Origin: Pseudomonas fluorescens
GTDB taxonomy: Bacteria; Pseudomonadota; Gammaproteobacteria; Pseudomonadales; Pseudomonadaceae
Length of the DNA: 64,000 nt
Direction: 5' to 3'
Assembly: GCF_000968015.1 (NCBI RefSeq)
Contig: NZ_LACH01000002.1
Span: 1-64,000, forward strand
Shown here piece by piece: positions 11,313-21,452 of this stretch (position 1 is the first letter of the stretch; each line of letters begins with the position of its first letter). The notes under the pieces are model-generated. The model had not been told where the DNA came from, searched no databases, and saw only the letters and a program-made list of their open reading frames with translations. A program made the position numbers and the translations under genes.

Positions 11313-11741
11313 TCAACCGAGTTCGATGATCTCGTAGTCGTGTGTGATCTCTACGCCCGCCGCGCCCAACATGATCGACGCCGAGCAATACTTCTCGGCA
11401 GACAGCTCGATGGCGCGTTTGACCTGGGCTTCTTTCATGCCGCGGCCCTTGACCACAAAGTGCATGTGAATCTTGGTGAAAACCTTCGGATCTTCGGTGG
11501 CACGCTCGGCTTCGAGGAAGGCTTCGCTGCTTTCAACGGCCTGACGGGACTTCTTGAGGATGCTGACCACGTCGAAATTGCTGCAACCGCCAACACCCAG
11601 CAGGAGCATTTCCATCGGCCGGACACCCAGGTTGCGACCGCCGGCATCGGGCGGACCGTCCATGACCACGACATGACCGCTGCCGGATTCGCCGAGGAAC
11701 ATGGCTTCACCAGCCCATTGGATGCGTGCCTTCATCGCCAA
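11313..11741 (-). CDS. OsmC family protein (YhfA-like)
   Basis: Thiol-based peroxidase-like protein of the OsmC/Ohr fold, 142 residues. The two conserved cysteines are C53 in LGVGGCSNFDVV and C119 in AEKYCSASIML, as in the YhfA (COG1765) branch. Members act on organic peroxides, but the YhfA branch has no settled substrate. It is divergent from vfr, and the two share a 225-base intergenic region; co-regulation by Vfr is possible but not shown. Confidence 0.87.
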   Translation of the reverse strand: MAMKARIQWAGEAMFLGESGSGHVVVMDGPPDAGGRNLGVRPMEMLLLGVGGCSNFDVVSILKKSRQAVESSEAFLEAERATEDPKVFTKIHMHFVVKGRGMKEAQVKRAIELSAEKYCSASIMLGAAGVEITHDYEIIELG

Positions 11742-11869
11742 GACTCCACTGTATAAAAAAGGGTCGCCAGCTTAGCACAGGGGCCTTGATTGACGGCGTC
11801 TCGCCTTCCTACGACGCAAGCCACTGCGCTGTAGGTAAATTCTCGAATATTGCAGGAAGTGTCTGTTAA

Positions 11870-11900
11870 GCTGGCGCCAATTCACTGGCGCATGGCCAGC
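11870..11900 (+). promoter_or_regulatory. Hairpin in the vfr upstream region
   Basis: The arms GCTGG-CGCCA (11870-11879) and TGGCG-CATGG-CCAGC (11886-11900) can pair as a bulged hairpin around a six-base loop, about 70 bases before the vfr start. Whether it lies in the mRNA leader or serves as a protein site is unknown. Confidence 0.35.
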
Positions 11901-11966
11901 TTTGTAGCAACCTCAGCGGCTCATAAGAAAACCAAACACACCGTGAAGTCTTTTCGGGATACAACC

Positions 11967-12611
11967 ATGGTTGCTACTGCCCCAACACCCAAAATCAAGA
12001 ACCTCGACAAGCTGTTGATGCACTGCCAGCGCCGTCGTTATGCGGCCAAAAGCAACATCATTTGTGCCGGCGACCGTTCGGACACGCTGTTCTTCATCAT
12101 CAAGGGTTCGGTCACCATCCTGATCGAGGATGACGACGGTCGCGAAATGATCATCGCCTACCTGAACTCCGGAGACTTTTTTGGCGAGTTGGGCCTTTTC
12201 GAACAGGCCGGCCTGGAACAGGAACGCAGCGCTTGGGTGCGCGCCAAGATCGAATGCGAAGTCGCCGAGATCAGCTACGCGAAATTCCGCGAGTTGTCCC
12301 AACAGGATCCAGACATTCTTTACGTGCTCAGCGGACAAATCGCACAGCGCCTGCGCAACACCACTCGCAAAGTGGGTGACCTTGCCTTCTTCGACGTTAC
12401 CGGCCGCGTCGCACGCTGCCTCTTGGAACTGTGCAAACAGCCAGATGCAATGACCCATCCCGATGGCATGCAGATCAAAGTGACCCGTCAGGAAATCGGG
12501 CGGATTGTCGGTTGTTCACGTGAGATGGTCGGTCGCGTACTCAAGGACCTGGAAGAACGCAACCTGGTGGACGTCAAAGGCAAGACCATGGTGGTCTTCG
12601 GTACGCGCTAA
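11967..12611 (+). CDS. vfr: cAMP-responsive global regulator Vfr (CRP family)
   Basis: CRP-family transcription factor binding cAMP and DNA. The 214-residue length equals P. aeruginosa Vfr and the sequence is closely alike from memory. The cyclic-nucleotide domain covers about 15-130, including FFGELGLFE and the RSAWVRAK phosphate-binding stretch. The C-terminal winged helix includes [21 protein letters not shown] (about 170-195). An open extension of 39 codons upstream to 11850 is not part of the family; the ATG at 11967 gives the known N-terminus MVATAPTPK. Vfr controls virulence and quorum sensing in P. aeruginosa; in saprophytes its targets are less clear. Confidence 0.95.
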   Translation: MVATAPTPKIKNLDKLLMHCQRRRYAAKSNIICAGDRSDTLFFIIKGSVTILIEDDDGREMIIAYLNSGDFFGELGLFEQAGLEQERSAWVRAKIECEVAEISYAKFRELSQQDPDILYVLSGQIAQRLRNTTRKVGDLAFFDVTGRVARCLLELCKQPDAMTHPDGMQIKVTRQEIGRIVGCSREMVGRVLKDLEERNLVDVKGKTMVVFGTR

Positions 12612-13309
12612 ACCCTGAACATGTCTGCCAGCAACTGGCGGTACAACGTGTCGAGTCGCCCCAACGCATCAGGGGCTGCATATTTCTCATGAAGAGCAAT
12701 GTGGCTCTCGGCGCGAACTCGCTGCTCCAGGCCACAGGCTTCATTGAAACGGTTAACCGCCGCAACCATCGACTCACGCTCGTTATCGAGCAACAAAGCA
12801 CCGTGCACCAACCCTACCGGACGCGTACCGCCCTTGCTCTGGCGCCAGCGTTGAGCCGTGCCGACCATCTTGCGCCCATCAAGGTTGACGTTGAAACGCC
12901 CATCGCAGAACGCCCCCTCTATTTCACCCAAAGACGAAACGCCGCCCAGCTCATCGAGCAACTGACAAATCGGATCGCAAAGTCGGCGATAACCGGTTTC
13001 GATGCGGTTCTGGTCACCCTCGCTACGCGGTGGCGCGTAGACCAGTGCGATGTTGATCGTTGAAGCCGATTGCGGCACCGGCTCACCGCCGGTCTCACGC
13101 AACAACACCGGCCAACCTGCCGCAGCCGACACCTCGCACGCGGCCTCGAACCCAGGCAGACGATTCAACCGTCGCGGCATGACCAGAGCGCGGTCATTGG
13201 GTTGCCAGAACAGCAGACCGAATTCAGCATCACCGGCACAGACCGACGCCAAGAGATCCTGTTCGGCTTGCAGGCCGGCTTCGACAGTCAAAGAGACGAT
13301 TGAGGTCAT
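12608..13309 (-). CDS. Lipoate--protein ligase family protein (BPL/LPL domain)
   Basis: Protein of 233 residues with the biotin/lipoate ligase fold. Visible motifs are [10 protein letters not shown] (the RRxxGG-like acyl-adenylate loop, about 71-80) and [11 protein letters not shown] with the catalytic lysine (about 145). The N-terminal half is short and there is no LplA C-terminal accessory domain, so it may act as an octanoyl or lipoyl transferase or a related amidotransferase rather than a full ligase. It overlaps the vfr stop on the opposite strand by four bases. Substrate is inferred from fold only. Confidence 0.75.
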   Translation of the reverse strand: MTSIVSLTVEAGLQAEQDLLASVCAGDAEFGLLFWQPNDRALVMPRRLNRLPGFEAACEVSAAAGWPVLLRETGGEPVPQSASTINIALVYAPPRSEGDQNRIETGYRRLCDPICQLLDELGGVSSLGEIEGAFCDGRFNVNLDGRKMVGTAQRWRQSKGGTRPVGLVHGALLLDNERESMVAAVNRFNEACGLEQRVRAESHIALHEKYAAPDALGRLDTLYRQLLADMFRV

Positions 13310-13355
13310 AAAGTATTCCGTTGGACAGGAAGTCTGAGGTGCTACTTATGCCGCC

Positions 13356-13446
13356 ATCGCGAGCAGGCTCGCTCCCACATTTGATCTGGGTGCTCACAAA
13401 TTTTGTGTCCACCAACAATCACTGTGGGAGCGAGCTTGCTCGCGAT
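13356..13446. repeat. Pair of REP palindromes in opposite orientation
   Basis: Two 24-base units, 13356-13379 and 13423-13446, each carry an inner palindrome GCGAGC-AG/TT-GCTCGC next to GTGGGA/TCCCAC and face each other across 43 bases. This is the common REP pair of P. fluorescens genomes. It sits between the ligase-like gene start and the trpC stop. Confidence 0.9.
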
Positions 13447-13452
13447 GCTTTT

Positions 13453-14289
13453 TCAGTCGAGTGTAGAACCGCTCACCGCGATACCACGCTCAGGAAAGAA
13501 CAGACGCTGCAGTTCGGTGCCCGGGCTTTCGGCGCGCATGAACGCTTCGCCCACCAGGAACGCGTACACATCGCTGATTTCCATCAGCTCGACATCGGCC
13601 CGGTTGAGAATGCCACTTTCGGTGATCACCAAGCGATCACGCGGGATACGCGGCAACAGATCGAGGGTGGTTTCCAGATTGACTTCGAAGGTGTGCAGGT
13701 TGCGGTTGTTCACGCCGACCAACGGAGTGTCGAGGGTTTTCAAGGCCCGCTCCAGCTCGTCGCCATCGTGAACTTCCACCAGCACATCGAGGCCGACGCT
13801 TTTGGCGACGGCAGCCAACTCGGCCATTTTCACATCATCCAGTGCGGAGACGATCAATAGTACGCAGTCGGCGCCCAACGCTCGGGCTTCAATGATCTGG
13901 TACGGATCGATCATGAAGTCCTTGCGGATCACCGGCAGTTTGCACGCCGCCCGCGCCTGTTGCAGATACGCATCGGCGCCCTTGAAGTAATCGATATCGG
14001 TAAGCACCGACAGACAGGTCGCGCCGCCCTTCTCGTAACTCTTGGCAATGTCGGCAGGAACGAAGTTCTCGCGGATAACGCCTTTGCTCGGTGAAGCTTT
14101 CTTGATTTCTGCAATGACCGCTGGCTGCTTGAGCTTGGCCTGAGCCAACAATGCCTTGGCAAAACCACGGGGTGCATCGGCCGCCTTGGCCAGACTTTCC
14201 AGCTCCGCCAGGCTTACGCGAGCGCTACGCTCGGCGACTTCCTGGACTTTGCGGGCCAGAATGTTTTCCAGAACCGTCGGTACACTCAT
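13453..14289 (-). CDS. trpC: Indole-3-glycerol-phosphate synthase
   Basis: Closes the indole ring in tryptophan synthesis (CdRP to indole-3-glycerol phosphate). The 278-residue TIM-barrel protein contains [15 protein letters not shown] with the catalytic lysine, [24 protein letters not shown] and ITESGI. It is monofunctional, not fused to TrpF, as expected in Pseudomonas. Its start overlaps the trpD stop by four bases (ATGA), so translation is coupled. Confidence 0.96.
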   Translation of the reverse strand: MSVPTVLENILARKVQEVAERSARVSLAELESLAKAADAPRGFAKALLAQAKLKQPAVIAEIKKASPSKGVIRENFVPADIAKSYEKGGATCLSVLTDIDYFKGADAYLQQARAACKLPVIRKDFMIDPYQIIEARALGADCVLLIVSALDDVKMAELAAVAKSVGLDVLVEVHDGDELERALKTLDTPLVGVNNRNLHTFEVNLETTLDLLPRIPRDRLVITESGILNRADVELMEISDVYAFLVGEAFMRAESPGTELQRLFFPERGIAVSGSTLD

Positions 14290-15335
14290 CCCTCATTCTC
14301 CACTTTGAATACCGCGGTAAATGCACCCAACTCCTCCAGTTTTTCCCGAGCGAGGCCTGTGTGCAGCGCATCGTGCGCCAGGGCAACGCCTTCTTTCAAA
14401 CTGCTGGCATGGTCGGCGGCGTACAGCGCGGCACCGGCATTGAGCATAATCATTTCCGCGGCTTTCTGACCGTTCTCGGTCTTGCGCTTGCCCAGGGCGT
14501 CGCGAATCAGCTCCAGCGAGGCCGCCGGGCTATCCACTGCCAGACCGTGCAGGCTCTGGCTCTTCATGCCCAGGTCTTCTGGCTCGACCCAGTACTCGGT
14601 GACCTGGTCATCCTTCAATTCCGCCACGAAGGTCGGTGCCGCCAGACTGAACTCGTCCAGACCATCCTTCGAATGCACCACCAGCACGTGCTTGCTGCCC
14701 ATACGCTGCAAGACTTCGGCCAGCGGCCGGCACAACGCCTGACTGAACACGCCCACCACCTGATGCTTCACGCCGGCCGGATTCGTAAGCGGGCCGAGCA
14801 TGTTGAACAGCGTGCGCAAGCCCAACTCCCGGCGCGGGCCGGCGGCGTGCTTCATGGCGCTGTGATGGGTCTGGGCGAACATGAAACCGATGCCGACGTT
14901 GTCGATGCAGCGTGCGACCTGAACCGGTGTCAGGTTCAAGTAGATACCCGCCGCCTCCAGCAAATCGGCGCTGCCGCTTTTGCCCGAGACCGCACGGTTA
15001 CCGTGCTTGGCCACCGTGCACCCGGCCGCTGCGACTACGAATGAGGAAGCGGTCGAGACGTTAAAAATGTTTGCGCCATCGCCACCGGTACCCACCACAT
15101 CGACGACGCCGTCGAGGGTCTTGAGTTCGACCTTGTCCGCCAGCTCGCGCATGACCGACACGGCGCCGACGATCTCGTCGATGCTTTCGCTCTTCATGCG
15201 CATGGCCATCATGAACGCGCCGATCTGCGCATCCGTGCATTGACCGGTCATTATTTCGCGCATGACATCGCGCATCTCATCGGTGCTGAGGTCGAGCTGA
15301 TCGACGATACGGCTCAGGGCTGTCTTGATATTCAT
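14286..15335 (-). CDS. trpD: Anthranilate phosphoribosyltransferase
   Basis: Transfers phosphoribose from PRPP to anthranilate. The 349-residue protein has the PRPP-binding GTGGDG at 82-87 and KHGNR at 110-114 followed by [12 protein letters not shown]. It is separate from TrpG, in contrast to the enteric fusion. It lies in the trpGDC operon, nine bases after trpG and overlapping trpC. Confidence 0.97.
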   Translation of the reverse strand: MNIKTALSRIVDQLDLSTDEMRDVMREIMTGQCTDAQIGAFMMAMRMKSESIDEIVGAVSVMRELADKVELKTLDGVVDVVGTGGDGANIFNVSTASSFVVAAAGCTVAKHGNRAVSGKSGSADLLEAAGIYLNLTPVQVARCIDNVGIGFMFAQTHHSAMKHAAGPRRELGLRTLFNMLGPLTNPAGVKHQVVGVFSQALCRPLAEVLQRMGSKHVLVVHSKDGLDEFSLAAPTFVAELKDDQVTEYWVEPEDLGMKSQSLHGLAVDSPAASLELIRDALGKRKTENGQKAAEMIMLNAGAALYAADHASSLKEGVALAHDALHTGLAREKLEELGAFTAVFKVENEG

Positions 15336-15344
15336 GAAAAGTCC

Positions 15345-15938
15345 TTAGCGCGTGCCGCCGGTTTGTTTGAGGAAATTAGCGAACAGCTCGTGGCCCTGTT
15401 CGGTGAGGATCGACTCAGGGTGAAACTGGACGCCCTCGATGTTCAGTGTCTTGTGGCGCAGGCCCATTATCTCGTCGACCGAGCCGTCTTCAAGCTGGGT
15501 CCAGGCGGTCAGCTCCAGGCAATCGGGCAGGGTTTCGCGTTTGACGATCAGTGAATGATAGCGGGTGACTGTCAGCGGATGGTTCAGGCCTTCAAATACG
15601 CCTTTGTCCTCGTGGAACACCGGGCTGGTTTTGCCGTGCATGACCTGACGGGCGCGCACCACATCGCCGCCAAAGGCCTGGCCGATAGACTGATGTCCCA
15701 GGCAGACGCCCAGAATCGGTAATTTACCGCCAAAATGTTTGATCACATCAATCGACACGCCGGCTTCGTTCGGCGTGCAAGGGCCGGGGGAAACGACGAT
15801 CCGCTCAGGGTTGAGGGCTTCGATTTCGGCAATGGTGAGCTCATCGTTGCGCACGACTTTGACCTGGGAGCCGAGCTCACCGAGGTATTGCACAACGTTG
15901 TAAGTAAAAGAGTCGTAGTTATCGATCATCAGCAACAT
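15345..15938 (-). CDS. trpG: Anthranilate synthase component II (glutamine amidotransferase)
   Basis: Supplies ammonia from glutamine to TrpE; in pseudomonads it usually also serves 4-amino-4-deoxychorismate synthase. The 197-residue class I amidotransferase has the nucleophile C79 in [11 protein letters not shown] and the His-Glu pair in VQFHPESI near the C-terminus. It is first in trpGDC and is separated from trpE by 114 bases, with no gene between. Confidence 0.95.
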   Translation of the reverse strand: MLLMIDNYDSFTYNVVQYLGELGSQVKVVRNDELTIAEIEALNPERIVVSPGPCTPNEAGVSIDVIKHFGGKLPILGVCLGHQSIGQAFGGDVVRARQVMHGKTSPVFHEDKGVFEGLNHPLTVTRYHSLIVKRETLPDCLELTAWTQLEDGSVDEIMGLRHKTLNIEGVQFHPESILTEQGHELFANFLKQTGGTR

Positions 15939-16052
15939 GGCTTAAGAACCTCTTGAATTCACTGACTTTAAATACTGCCTTCGAATGATTGACCCGCAGC
16001 GTCCAGCGCTTTGTCCGTCAAAGCGACATGTCATACGGGTAACGTTCTGCGG

Positions 16053-17534
16053 TCAGCTTTCCGGGGTTTGTTCAGCCAGGGCCACCGCACGGAACATCGC
16101 GCGGCGCTTGTTCAGGGTTTCTTCCCATTCCAGCGCCGGCACCGAGTCGGCAACGATGCCGCCACCGGCCTGCACGTGCAGTTCGCCGTTCTTGATCACC
16201 GCGGTGCGGATCGCGATCGCGGTGTCCATGTTGCCGTTCCAGGCGAAGTAGCCGACGGCGCCGCCGTAGACACCACGCTTGACCGGTTCCAGTTCGTCGA
16301 TGATTTCCATCGCGCGAATCTTCGGTGCGCCAGACAAGGTGCCCGCCGGCAGAATCGCCCGCAGTGCGTCCATCGCCGTCAGCCCGGCCTTCAATTGACC
16401 GGTGACGTTGGAAACGATGTGCATCACGTTGGAATAACGCTCGATCACCATCTTTTCAGTGAGTTTCACCGAACCGATTTCCGAGACCCGACCGGTGTCG
16501 TTACGGCCCAGGTCGATCAGCATCAAGTGCTCGGCGATTTCCTTGTCGTCGGACAGCAGGTCTTTTTCCAGTGCCAGGTCGGCCTCTTCGTTGGCCCCGC
16601 GTGGGCGAGTGCCGGCGATCGGGCGCACGGTGATCAGGTTGTCTTCGACCCGCACCAGCACTTCCGGCGAACTGCCGACGACGTGGAAGTCGCCGAAGTT
16701 GAAGAAGTACATATATGGCGTCGGGTTAAAGCAACGCAGCGCCCGGTACAGATCGATCGGCGCGGCCTTGAAGTCGATCGACATGCGCTGGGACGGCACG
16801 ACCTGCATGCAGTCACCAGCCAGGATGTATTCCTTGATGGTGTCGACGGCTTTTTCGTAATCGTCCTGGGTGAAGCTCGAACGGAATACCGGGTCAGCAG
16901 ACTGTTGTTTGCTGAAATCCAGGCCACGGCGCGGCGTGATCGGCTGACGGAGTTTTTCCAGCAACTCTTCCAGACGCGCCTGACCTTGCTCGAAAGCATC
17001 GTCCTGCGAGGGATCGGCCAGGACAATCGCGTGCATTTTGCCGGCGAGGTTGTCGAACACGACCACCGCGTCGGACACCATCAGCAGAATGTCCGGCACG
17101 CCCAACGGATCCGGGTTCGGGCACTTGCCCAGACGCTTCTCCACATAACGCACGCAGTCGTAACCGAAGTAACCCACCAGGCCGCCATTGAAGCGCGGCA
17201 GGCCAGGAATGGTCGGCACGTTGTAGCGAGCTTTGAATGCTTCGACGAAGGCCAGTGGATCTTCGGCGTCGTGGCTTTCGATCTCGATGCCGTCGTGGGT
17301 CACGCTGATGTGATGATCGTGAACCCGCAGCACAGTGCGGCACGGCAGGCCGATGATCGAGTAACGCCCCCATTTCTCCCCGCCCTGCACCGATTCCAGC
17401 AGGTAGGAGTTGGGCTCGTCGGCCAGCTTCAAGTAGATCGACAGTGGCGTGTCGAAGTCGGCCAGGGTTTCGCAGGCAAGCGGGATGCGGTTATAGCCGG
17501 CAGCGGCCAAACGCAGGAATTCTTCGCGGATCAT
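16053..17534 (-). CDS. trpE: Anthranilate synthase component I
   Basis: Converts chorismate to anthranilate with TrpG. The 493-residue protein has the tryptophan feedback-site motif LLES at 45-48 followed by [10 protein letters not shown], and the chorismate-binding core with [21 protein letters not shown] and [12 protein letters not shown]. It is not fused to trpG, so the pathway genes lie in two transcription units here: rpe-gph-trpE, then trpGDC. The 71-base gap to gph shows no obvious leader peptide rich in Trp codons. Confidence 0.96.
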   Translation of the reverse strand: MIREEFLRLAAAGYNRIPLACETLADFDTPLSIYLKLADEPNSYLLESVQGGEKWGRYSIIGLPCRTVLRVHDHHISVTHDGIEIESHDAEDPLAFVEAFKARYNVPTIPGLPRFNGGLVGYFGYDCVRYVEKRLGKCPNPDPLGVPDILLMVSDAVVVFDNLAGKMHAIVLADPSQDDAFEQGQARLEELLEKLRQPITPRRGLDFSKQQSADPVFRSSFTQDDYEKAVDTIKEYILAGDCMQVVPSQRMSIDFKAAPIDLYRALRCFNPTPYMYFFNFGDFHVVGSSPEVLVRVEDNLITVRPIAGTRPRGANEEADLALEKDLLSDDKEIAEHLMLIDLGRNDTGRVSEIGSVKLTEKMVIERYSNVMHIVSNVTGQLKAGLTAMDALRAILPAGTLSGAPKIRAMEIIDELEPVKRGVYGGAVGYFAWNGNMDTAIAIRTAVIKNGELHVQAGGGIVADSVPALEWEETLNKRRAMFRAVALAEQTPES

Positions 17535-17605
17535 GGGGTAGCCTCGTGGCTTGAGGGTCTAACAGTCAGGTATGCAAACGCGCCGGTATGCCGGCCAGGA
17601 ACAAG

Positions 17606-18424
17606 TCAGGCGCGCCAACGCCAGCGGGCCAGGGCCTTGATGACTTTCATCCAGAGTTTGCGAGTGACCACCACGATGGCGTTTCCAGAAGGGGGTTGAA
17701 CAGCGTCGGGCAACGTTATCTCAGCGGCCGGATCCAGGCAACCGGGAATTAACTTGCGCAGATCGTCGATTACCAGTGCCGGCGACTCTTCGGCAATCGG
17801 CCGGCCATGGTTATAGCCATAACTGAGCGCCACACATTTGACCCCCGCCGCTTTTGCCGCCAGCACATCGCTGCGCGAATCGCCGACGAACAAGGATTGC
17901 GACGCCGGGATGTTGGTCATTTTCATCACGAAAAACAGCGCTGCCGGGTCCGGCTTTTTCTGTGGCAGGGTGTCGCCGCCGATGATCAAGCGGAAGTAAC
18001 GACCGATTTTCATCTGATCCAGCAGCGGCGCGACGAAGCGCTCCGGCTTGTTGGTGATCAGCGCCATCTCGACACCCTGCTTGTGCAGCCATTTCAGGGT
18101 GTCGCGCACGCCGGGGTAAACCACCGTCAGCTCGTGACCGTCCTCGTAAAAACCGTTGAACAGCTCCAGGGCATACTCGGCCTCGACCTCATCGACACCC
18201 TCGGCGTCGATGTGGTTGGCCAAGGCCCGGCGTACCAGCGTGTGCACGCCGTTGCCCACCCAATTACGCACCGATTCGATGCCGGCAGGTTGACGCCCGA
18301 GTTTGAGCAGCATGTTATCCACAGCCGCTGCGAGGTCGGGGACCGAATCGACCAGCGTGCCATCCAGATCGAACATCACCAGCCGCGGCAGAGACCCCGG
18401 GAACAGCTGCTCAAAGCCACTCAT
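17606..18424 (-). CDS. gph: Phosphoglycolate phosphatase
   Basis: HAD-superfamily hydrolase that removes 2-phosphoglycolate, for example from oxidised DNA ends. It has 272 residues. HAD motif I is [10 protein letters not shown] with D19 and D21; motif III/IV is [16 protein letters not shown]. The C-terminal 40 residues are a basic, Trp-rich tail ([20 protein letters not shown]) beyond the usual end of Gph. It overlaps the rpe stop by four bases (ATGA) and precedes trpE, a linkage common in proteobacteria. Confidence 0.92.
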   Translation of the reverse strand: MSGFEQLFPGSLPRLVMFDLDGTLVDSVPDLAAAVDNMLLKLGRQPAGIESVRNWVGNGVHTLVRRALANHIDAEGVDEVEAEYALELFNGFYEDGHELTVVYPGVRDTLKWLHKQGVEMALITNKPERFVAPLLDQMKIGRYFRLIIGGDTLPQKKPDPAALFFVMKMTNIPASQSLFVGDSRSDVLAAKAAGVKCVALSYGYNHGRPIAEESPALVIDDLRKLIPGCLDPAAEITLPDAVQPPSGNAIVVVTRKLWMKVIKALARWRWRA

Positions 18425-19095
18425 GGACGGGACAGCGCCAGTTCGGAACGCATCTTTTCAATCACCTCTTGGTAGTTCGGTGCATTGAAGATCGCCGAGC
18501 CGGCGACGAAGGTGTCGGCGCCAGCAGCGGCGATTTCACGAATGTTGTTCACGTTCACGCCGCCGTCGATTTCCAGGCGGATGTCACGGCCGGAGGCATC
18601 GATCAGCGCCCGCGCTTCCCGTAGCTTGTCGAGGGTGCCGGGGATGAACTTCTGCCCGCCGAAGCCCGGGTTGACGCTCATCAGCAGGATCATGTCGACC
18701 TTGTCCATCACGTACTTGAGCACGTCCAGCGGGGTCGCCGGGTTGAACACCAGGCCGGACTTGCAGCCACCTTCGCGGATCAGTTGCAGGGAGCGGTCGA
18801 CGTGCTGCGTGGCTTCCGGGTGAAAAGTGATGTAGGTCGCGCCGGCTTCGATGAAGTCACCGACGATGCGGTCCACCGGGCTGACCATCAGGTGCGCGTC
18901 GATCGGCGCAGTCACGCCGTACTTGCGCAGCGCGGCACACACCATCGGGCCGATGGTCAGGTTCGGCACATAGTGGTTGTCCATGACGTCGAAGTGCACG
19001 AAGTCGGCGCCAGCGGCCAGGACGTTGTCCACTTCTTCACCCAGGCGGGCGAAGTCGGCGGAGAGAATCGACGGAGCAATTACGAAGGGCTGCAT
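18421..19095 (-). CDS. rpe: Ribulose-phosphate 3-epimerase
   Basis: Interconverts ribulose-5-phosphate and xylulose-5-phosphate in the pentose phosphate pathway. The 224-residue TIM barrel has [29 protein letters not shown], the [10 protein letters not shown] loop and LEIDGGVN. The start MQPFVIAPS at 19095 was chosen over the open 22-codon extension. It is the first gene of the rpe-gph-trpE run. Confidence 0.96.
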   Translation of the reverse strand: MQPFVIAPSILSADFARLGEEVDNVLAAGADFVHFDVMDNHYVPNLTIGPMVCAALRKYGVTAPIDAHLMVSPVDRIVGDFIEAGATYITFHPEATQHVDRSLQLIREGGCKSGLVFNPATPLDVLKYVMDKVDMILLMSVNPGFGGQKFIPGTLDKLREARALIDASGRDIRLEIDGGVNVNNIREIAAAGADTFVAGSAIFNAPNYQEVIEKMRSELALSRP

Positions 19096-19175
19096 GACGC
19101 ACCTTTTTTGAGCAAAATCACGATGGCGCGCATTGTATACCTCATGCTTTGACCCGCGCACCGTGGCCGTGATGA

Positions 19176-20324
19176 TCAGTAGGCCGCCCGGTAGATCTTC
19201 TCGATATCGACGGCGCTCAATTTGCGCGGATTGTTGCGCATCAGGCGCTCAATTCCCGCCGCTTCCACGGCCATGGCCGGGATGGCGTCTTCGGGAACGC
19301 CGAAGCTGCGCAGGCCCGGCGGGATTTCCACCGCAGCGCACAACTCGGTCATCGCCTCTACGGCCTTGTCCGCCGCGGCGTTGGCGCTCAGATGAGCGGT
19401 CTTCACCCCCATGGCCTCGGCGATATCTTGCATGCGCTCCACGCAGGCCATTTTGTTCCAGGTCATGACGTACGGCAGCAGCAAGGCATTACTGACGCCA
19501 TGGGCAATGTTGAAACGACCGCCCAGCGGATACGCCAGCGCGTGCACCGCGCCGACCCCGGCATTACCGAACGCCATACCGGCCATCAGGCTGGCGGTAG
19601 CCATGTCTTCGCGGGCCTGGAGATTGGACGGATTGGCGTAAGCCTTCGGCAGCGCCTTGGCGATGAGCTTGATGGCGCCGATGGCCAGCGCGTCGGTAAT
19701 CGGTGAGGCGTTGAGCGACAGATAGGACTCGATGGCGTGCACCAGCGCATCGACGCCACTGGCGGCGGTAACGCTGCGCGGACAGGTCAGGGTCATTTGC
19801 GGGCTGACCAGCGCAACGTCCGGTAATAGATAGTCGCTGACGATGCCTTTCTTCAGCTGCGCGACCTTGTCGGAGAGGATCGCCACGTTAGTGACTTCCG
19901 AGCCGGTGCCGGCGGTGGTCGGAATGGCGATCAGCGGCGGGCCTTTGCGCGGCACCTGATCGATGCCGAACAGATCCTCCAGTGCCCCGTGATAACCGGC
20001 GTAGGCCGCGACACTTTTAGCGATGTCGATGGCACTGCCGCCGCCCAGGCCGATCAGTCCGTCGTGCCCGCCCTCGCGGTAGGCCCGCATGCAGTCTTCG
20101 ACGATGGCGATTTCCGGGTCTGGCAACACACGGTCGAAAATTTCGTAGGCTCGGTCGCCCAACTGCGCCAGCGCCAGCTCGACCGTGCCGGACTTGACCA
20201 GTGCGGCATCGGTGACGATCAGCGGGTTGTCGATGTCCAGGCGTGTCAGTTCAGCCGCCAGTTGCTCGATGGCACCGGCGCCGGTGATCAGTTTGTGAGC
20301 GATTTTGAAAGAGGAAAGACTCAT
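19176..20324 (-). CDS. Iron-containing alcohol dehydrogenase
   Basis: Group III alcohol dehydrogenase, 382 residues. The NAD-binding GLGGGSAID is at 92-100, and the metal-binding helices [19 protein letters not shown] and [16 protein letters not shown] supply His ligands. It resembles YiaY/EutG-type enzymes and could oxidise or reduce ethanol, butanol or a longer alcohol. It lies downstream of an ABC transporter on the same strand, separated by a 25-base inverted repeat, so it is probably its own unit or the end of a longer transcript. Confidence 0.88.
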   Translation of the reverse strand: MSLSSFKIAHKLITGAGAIEQLAAELTRLDIDNPLIVTDAALVKSGTVELALAQLGDRAYEIFDRVLPDPEIAIVEDCMRAYREGGHDGLIGLGGGSAIDIAKSVAAYAGYHGALEDLFGIDQVPRKGPPLIAIPTTAGTGSEVTNVAILSDKVAQLKKGIVSDYLLPDVALVSPQMTLTCPRSVTAASGVDALVHAIESYLSLNASPITDALAIGAIKLIAKALPKAYANPSNLQAREDMATASLMAGMAFGNAGVGAVHALAYPLGGRFNIAHGVSNALLLPYVMTWNKMACVERMQDIAEAMGVKTAHLSANAAADKAVEAMTELCAAVEIPPGLRSFGVPEDAIPAMAVEAAGIERLMRNNPRKLSAVDIEKIYRAAY

Positions 20325-20435
20325 GTGCGCAGCCTCTTATAGATAGGGGAGCTGGGCACAAGAGTAGCTGGGGATTTGGGATTGTCTGCTATTTGGGGGG
20401 TGAATGATCGGTTGGTTTGCGGTCAGTTGGATCGA

Positions 20436-20597
20436 CCCCTCACCCTAACCCTCTCCCCAGAGGGTAGAGGGGACTGACCGAGGTGTACTTTCAAGTTACA
20501 TCGACCTGAAATATCGGGCCGAACTCAGGTTCTGAAAACGCTGGAGATCAGCCCCCTTTCCCCCTCTCCCCACTGGGGAGAGGGTTGGGGTGAGGGG
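20436..20597. repeat. Long inverted repeat (25-base arms) between ABC permease and alcohol dehydrogenase
   Basis: The arms 20436-20460 and 20573-20597 (CCCCTCACCCTAACCC... and its complement) match with one mismatch across 112 bases. C-rich CCCTCTCCCC segments recur inside. This type of CCCTCACCC repeat occurs between genes in Pseudomonas and may terminate or stabilise transcripts. The rest of the 290-base gap holds nothing recognisable. Confidence 0.8.
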
Positions 20598-20615
20598 TGG
20601 CTCTCCAGTTCGCCA

Positions 20616-21440
20616 CTAAACCTGGGCGGTACGCAGTTTTTCGCTACGCCCACGCAGCCATTCCAGCGTCAGCAGCAGGATCACCGAAAACGCGATAAGC
20701 AGCGTCGCGGCGGCAGCAATCGTCGGGCTGAGGTTTTCGCGGATACCGCTGAACATCTGCCGTGGCAATGTCGCTTGTTCGGGACCGGCGAGGAACAGCG
20801 TCACCACCACTTCATCGAACGAAGTCGCGAAAGCAAACAGTGCACCGGAGATCACGCCGGGCGCAATCAGCGGCAGTGTCACTCGACGGAACGCCGTCAG
20901 CGGCGAAGCCCCCAGGCTTGCAGCAGCACGCACCAGGTTTTGATTGAACCCCTGCAAGGTCGCCGACACGGTAATGATCACAAACGGCACGCCCAACACC
21001 GCATGCACCACAATCAGCGAGAAGAAGCTGTTACCCAGACCCAGTGGCGCGAAGAACAGATAGCTCGCCACACCGATGATCACCACCGGAACCACCATCG
21101 GCGAAATCACCAGCGCCATCACCAGCGGCTTGCCGGGGAAGTCGCCCCGCGTCAGGCCGATGGCCGCCAGCGTACCGAAGATCATCGCCAGCACCGTCGC
21201 CGCCGGAGCAACGATGATGCTGTTCTTCAGCGAACGCATCCACTCGGCCGACGCGAAGAAGTCCTGGTACCAGTGCAGCGAAAAGCCTTGCAACGGGTAC
21301 ACCAGAAAACTCCCTGAGTTGAACGACAGCGGGATGATCACCAGCACTGGCAGGATCAGGAACAACAGGACCAGCCCGCAGAGAATGCGCAAGCTGTAGA
21401 ACCACACCCGCTCAATGGGCGACATATAAGGACTCAGCAT
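20616..21440 (-). CDS. ABC transporter permease (PotC/PotI type)
   Basis: Inner-membrane subunit of a polyamine/opine-type importer, 274 residues with about six membrane helices. The EAA loop that contacts the ATPase is visible as RAAASLGASPLTAFRRVTLPLIAPG. It is the last gene of the four-gene transporter operon, 12 bases after the first permease. The family (binding-protein-dependent inner-membrane components) transports putrescine, spermidine or related amines. Confidence 0.9.
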   Translation of the reverse strand: MLSPYMSPIERVWFYSLRILCGLVLLFLILPVLVIIPLSFNSGSFLVYPLQGFSLHWYQDFFASAEWMRSLKNSIIVAPAATVLAMIFGTLAAIGLTRGDFPGKPLVMALVISPMVVPVVIIGVASYLFFAPLGLGNSFFSLIVVHAVLGVPFVIITVSATLQGFNQNLVRAAASLGASPLTAFRRVTLPLIAPGVISGALFAFATSFDEVVVTLFLAGPEQATLPRQMFSGIRENLSPTIAAAATLLIAFSVILLLTLEWLRGRSEKLRTAQV

Positions 21441-21452
21441 TTCGTTCTCCCT

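Noticed and set aside
11850..12611. Upstream ATG of the vfr frame
   Set aside because: It would add 39 residues absent from the Vfr family, including sequence of the upstream hairpin; the ATG at 11967 matches the known N-terminus.
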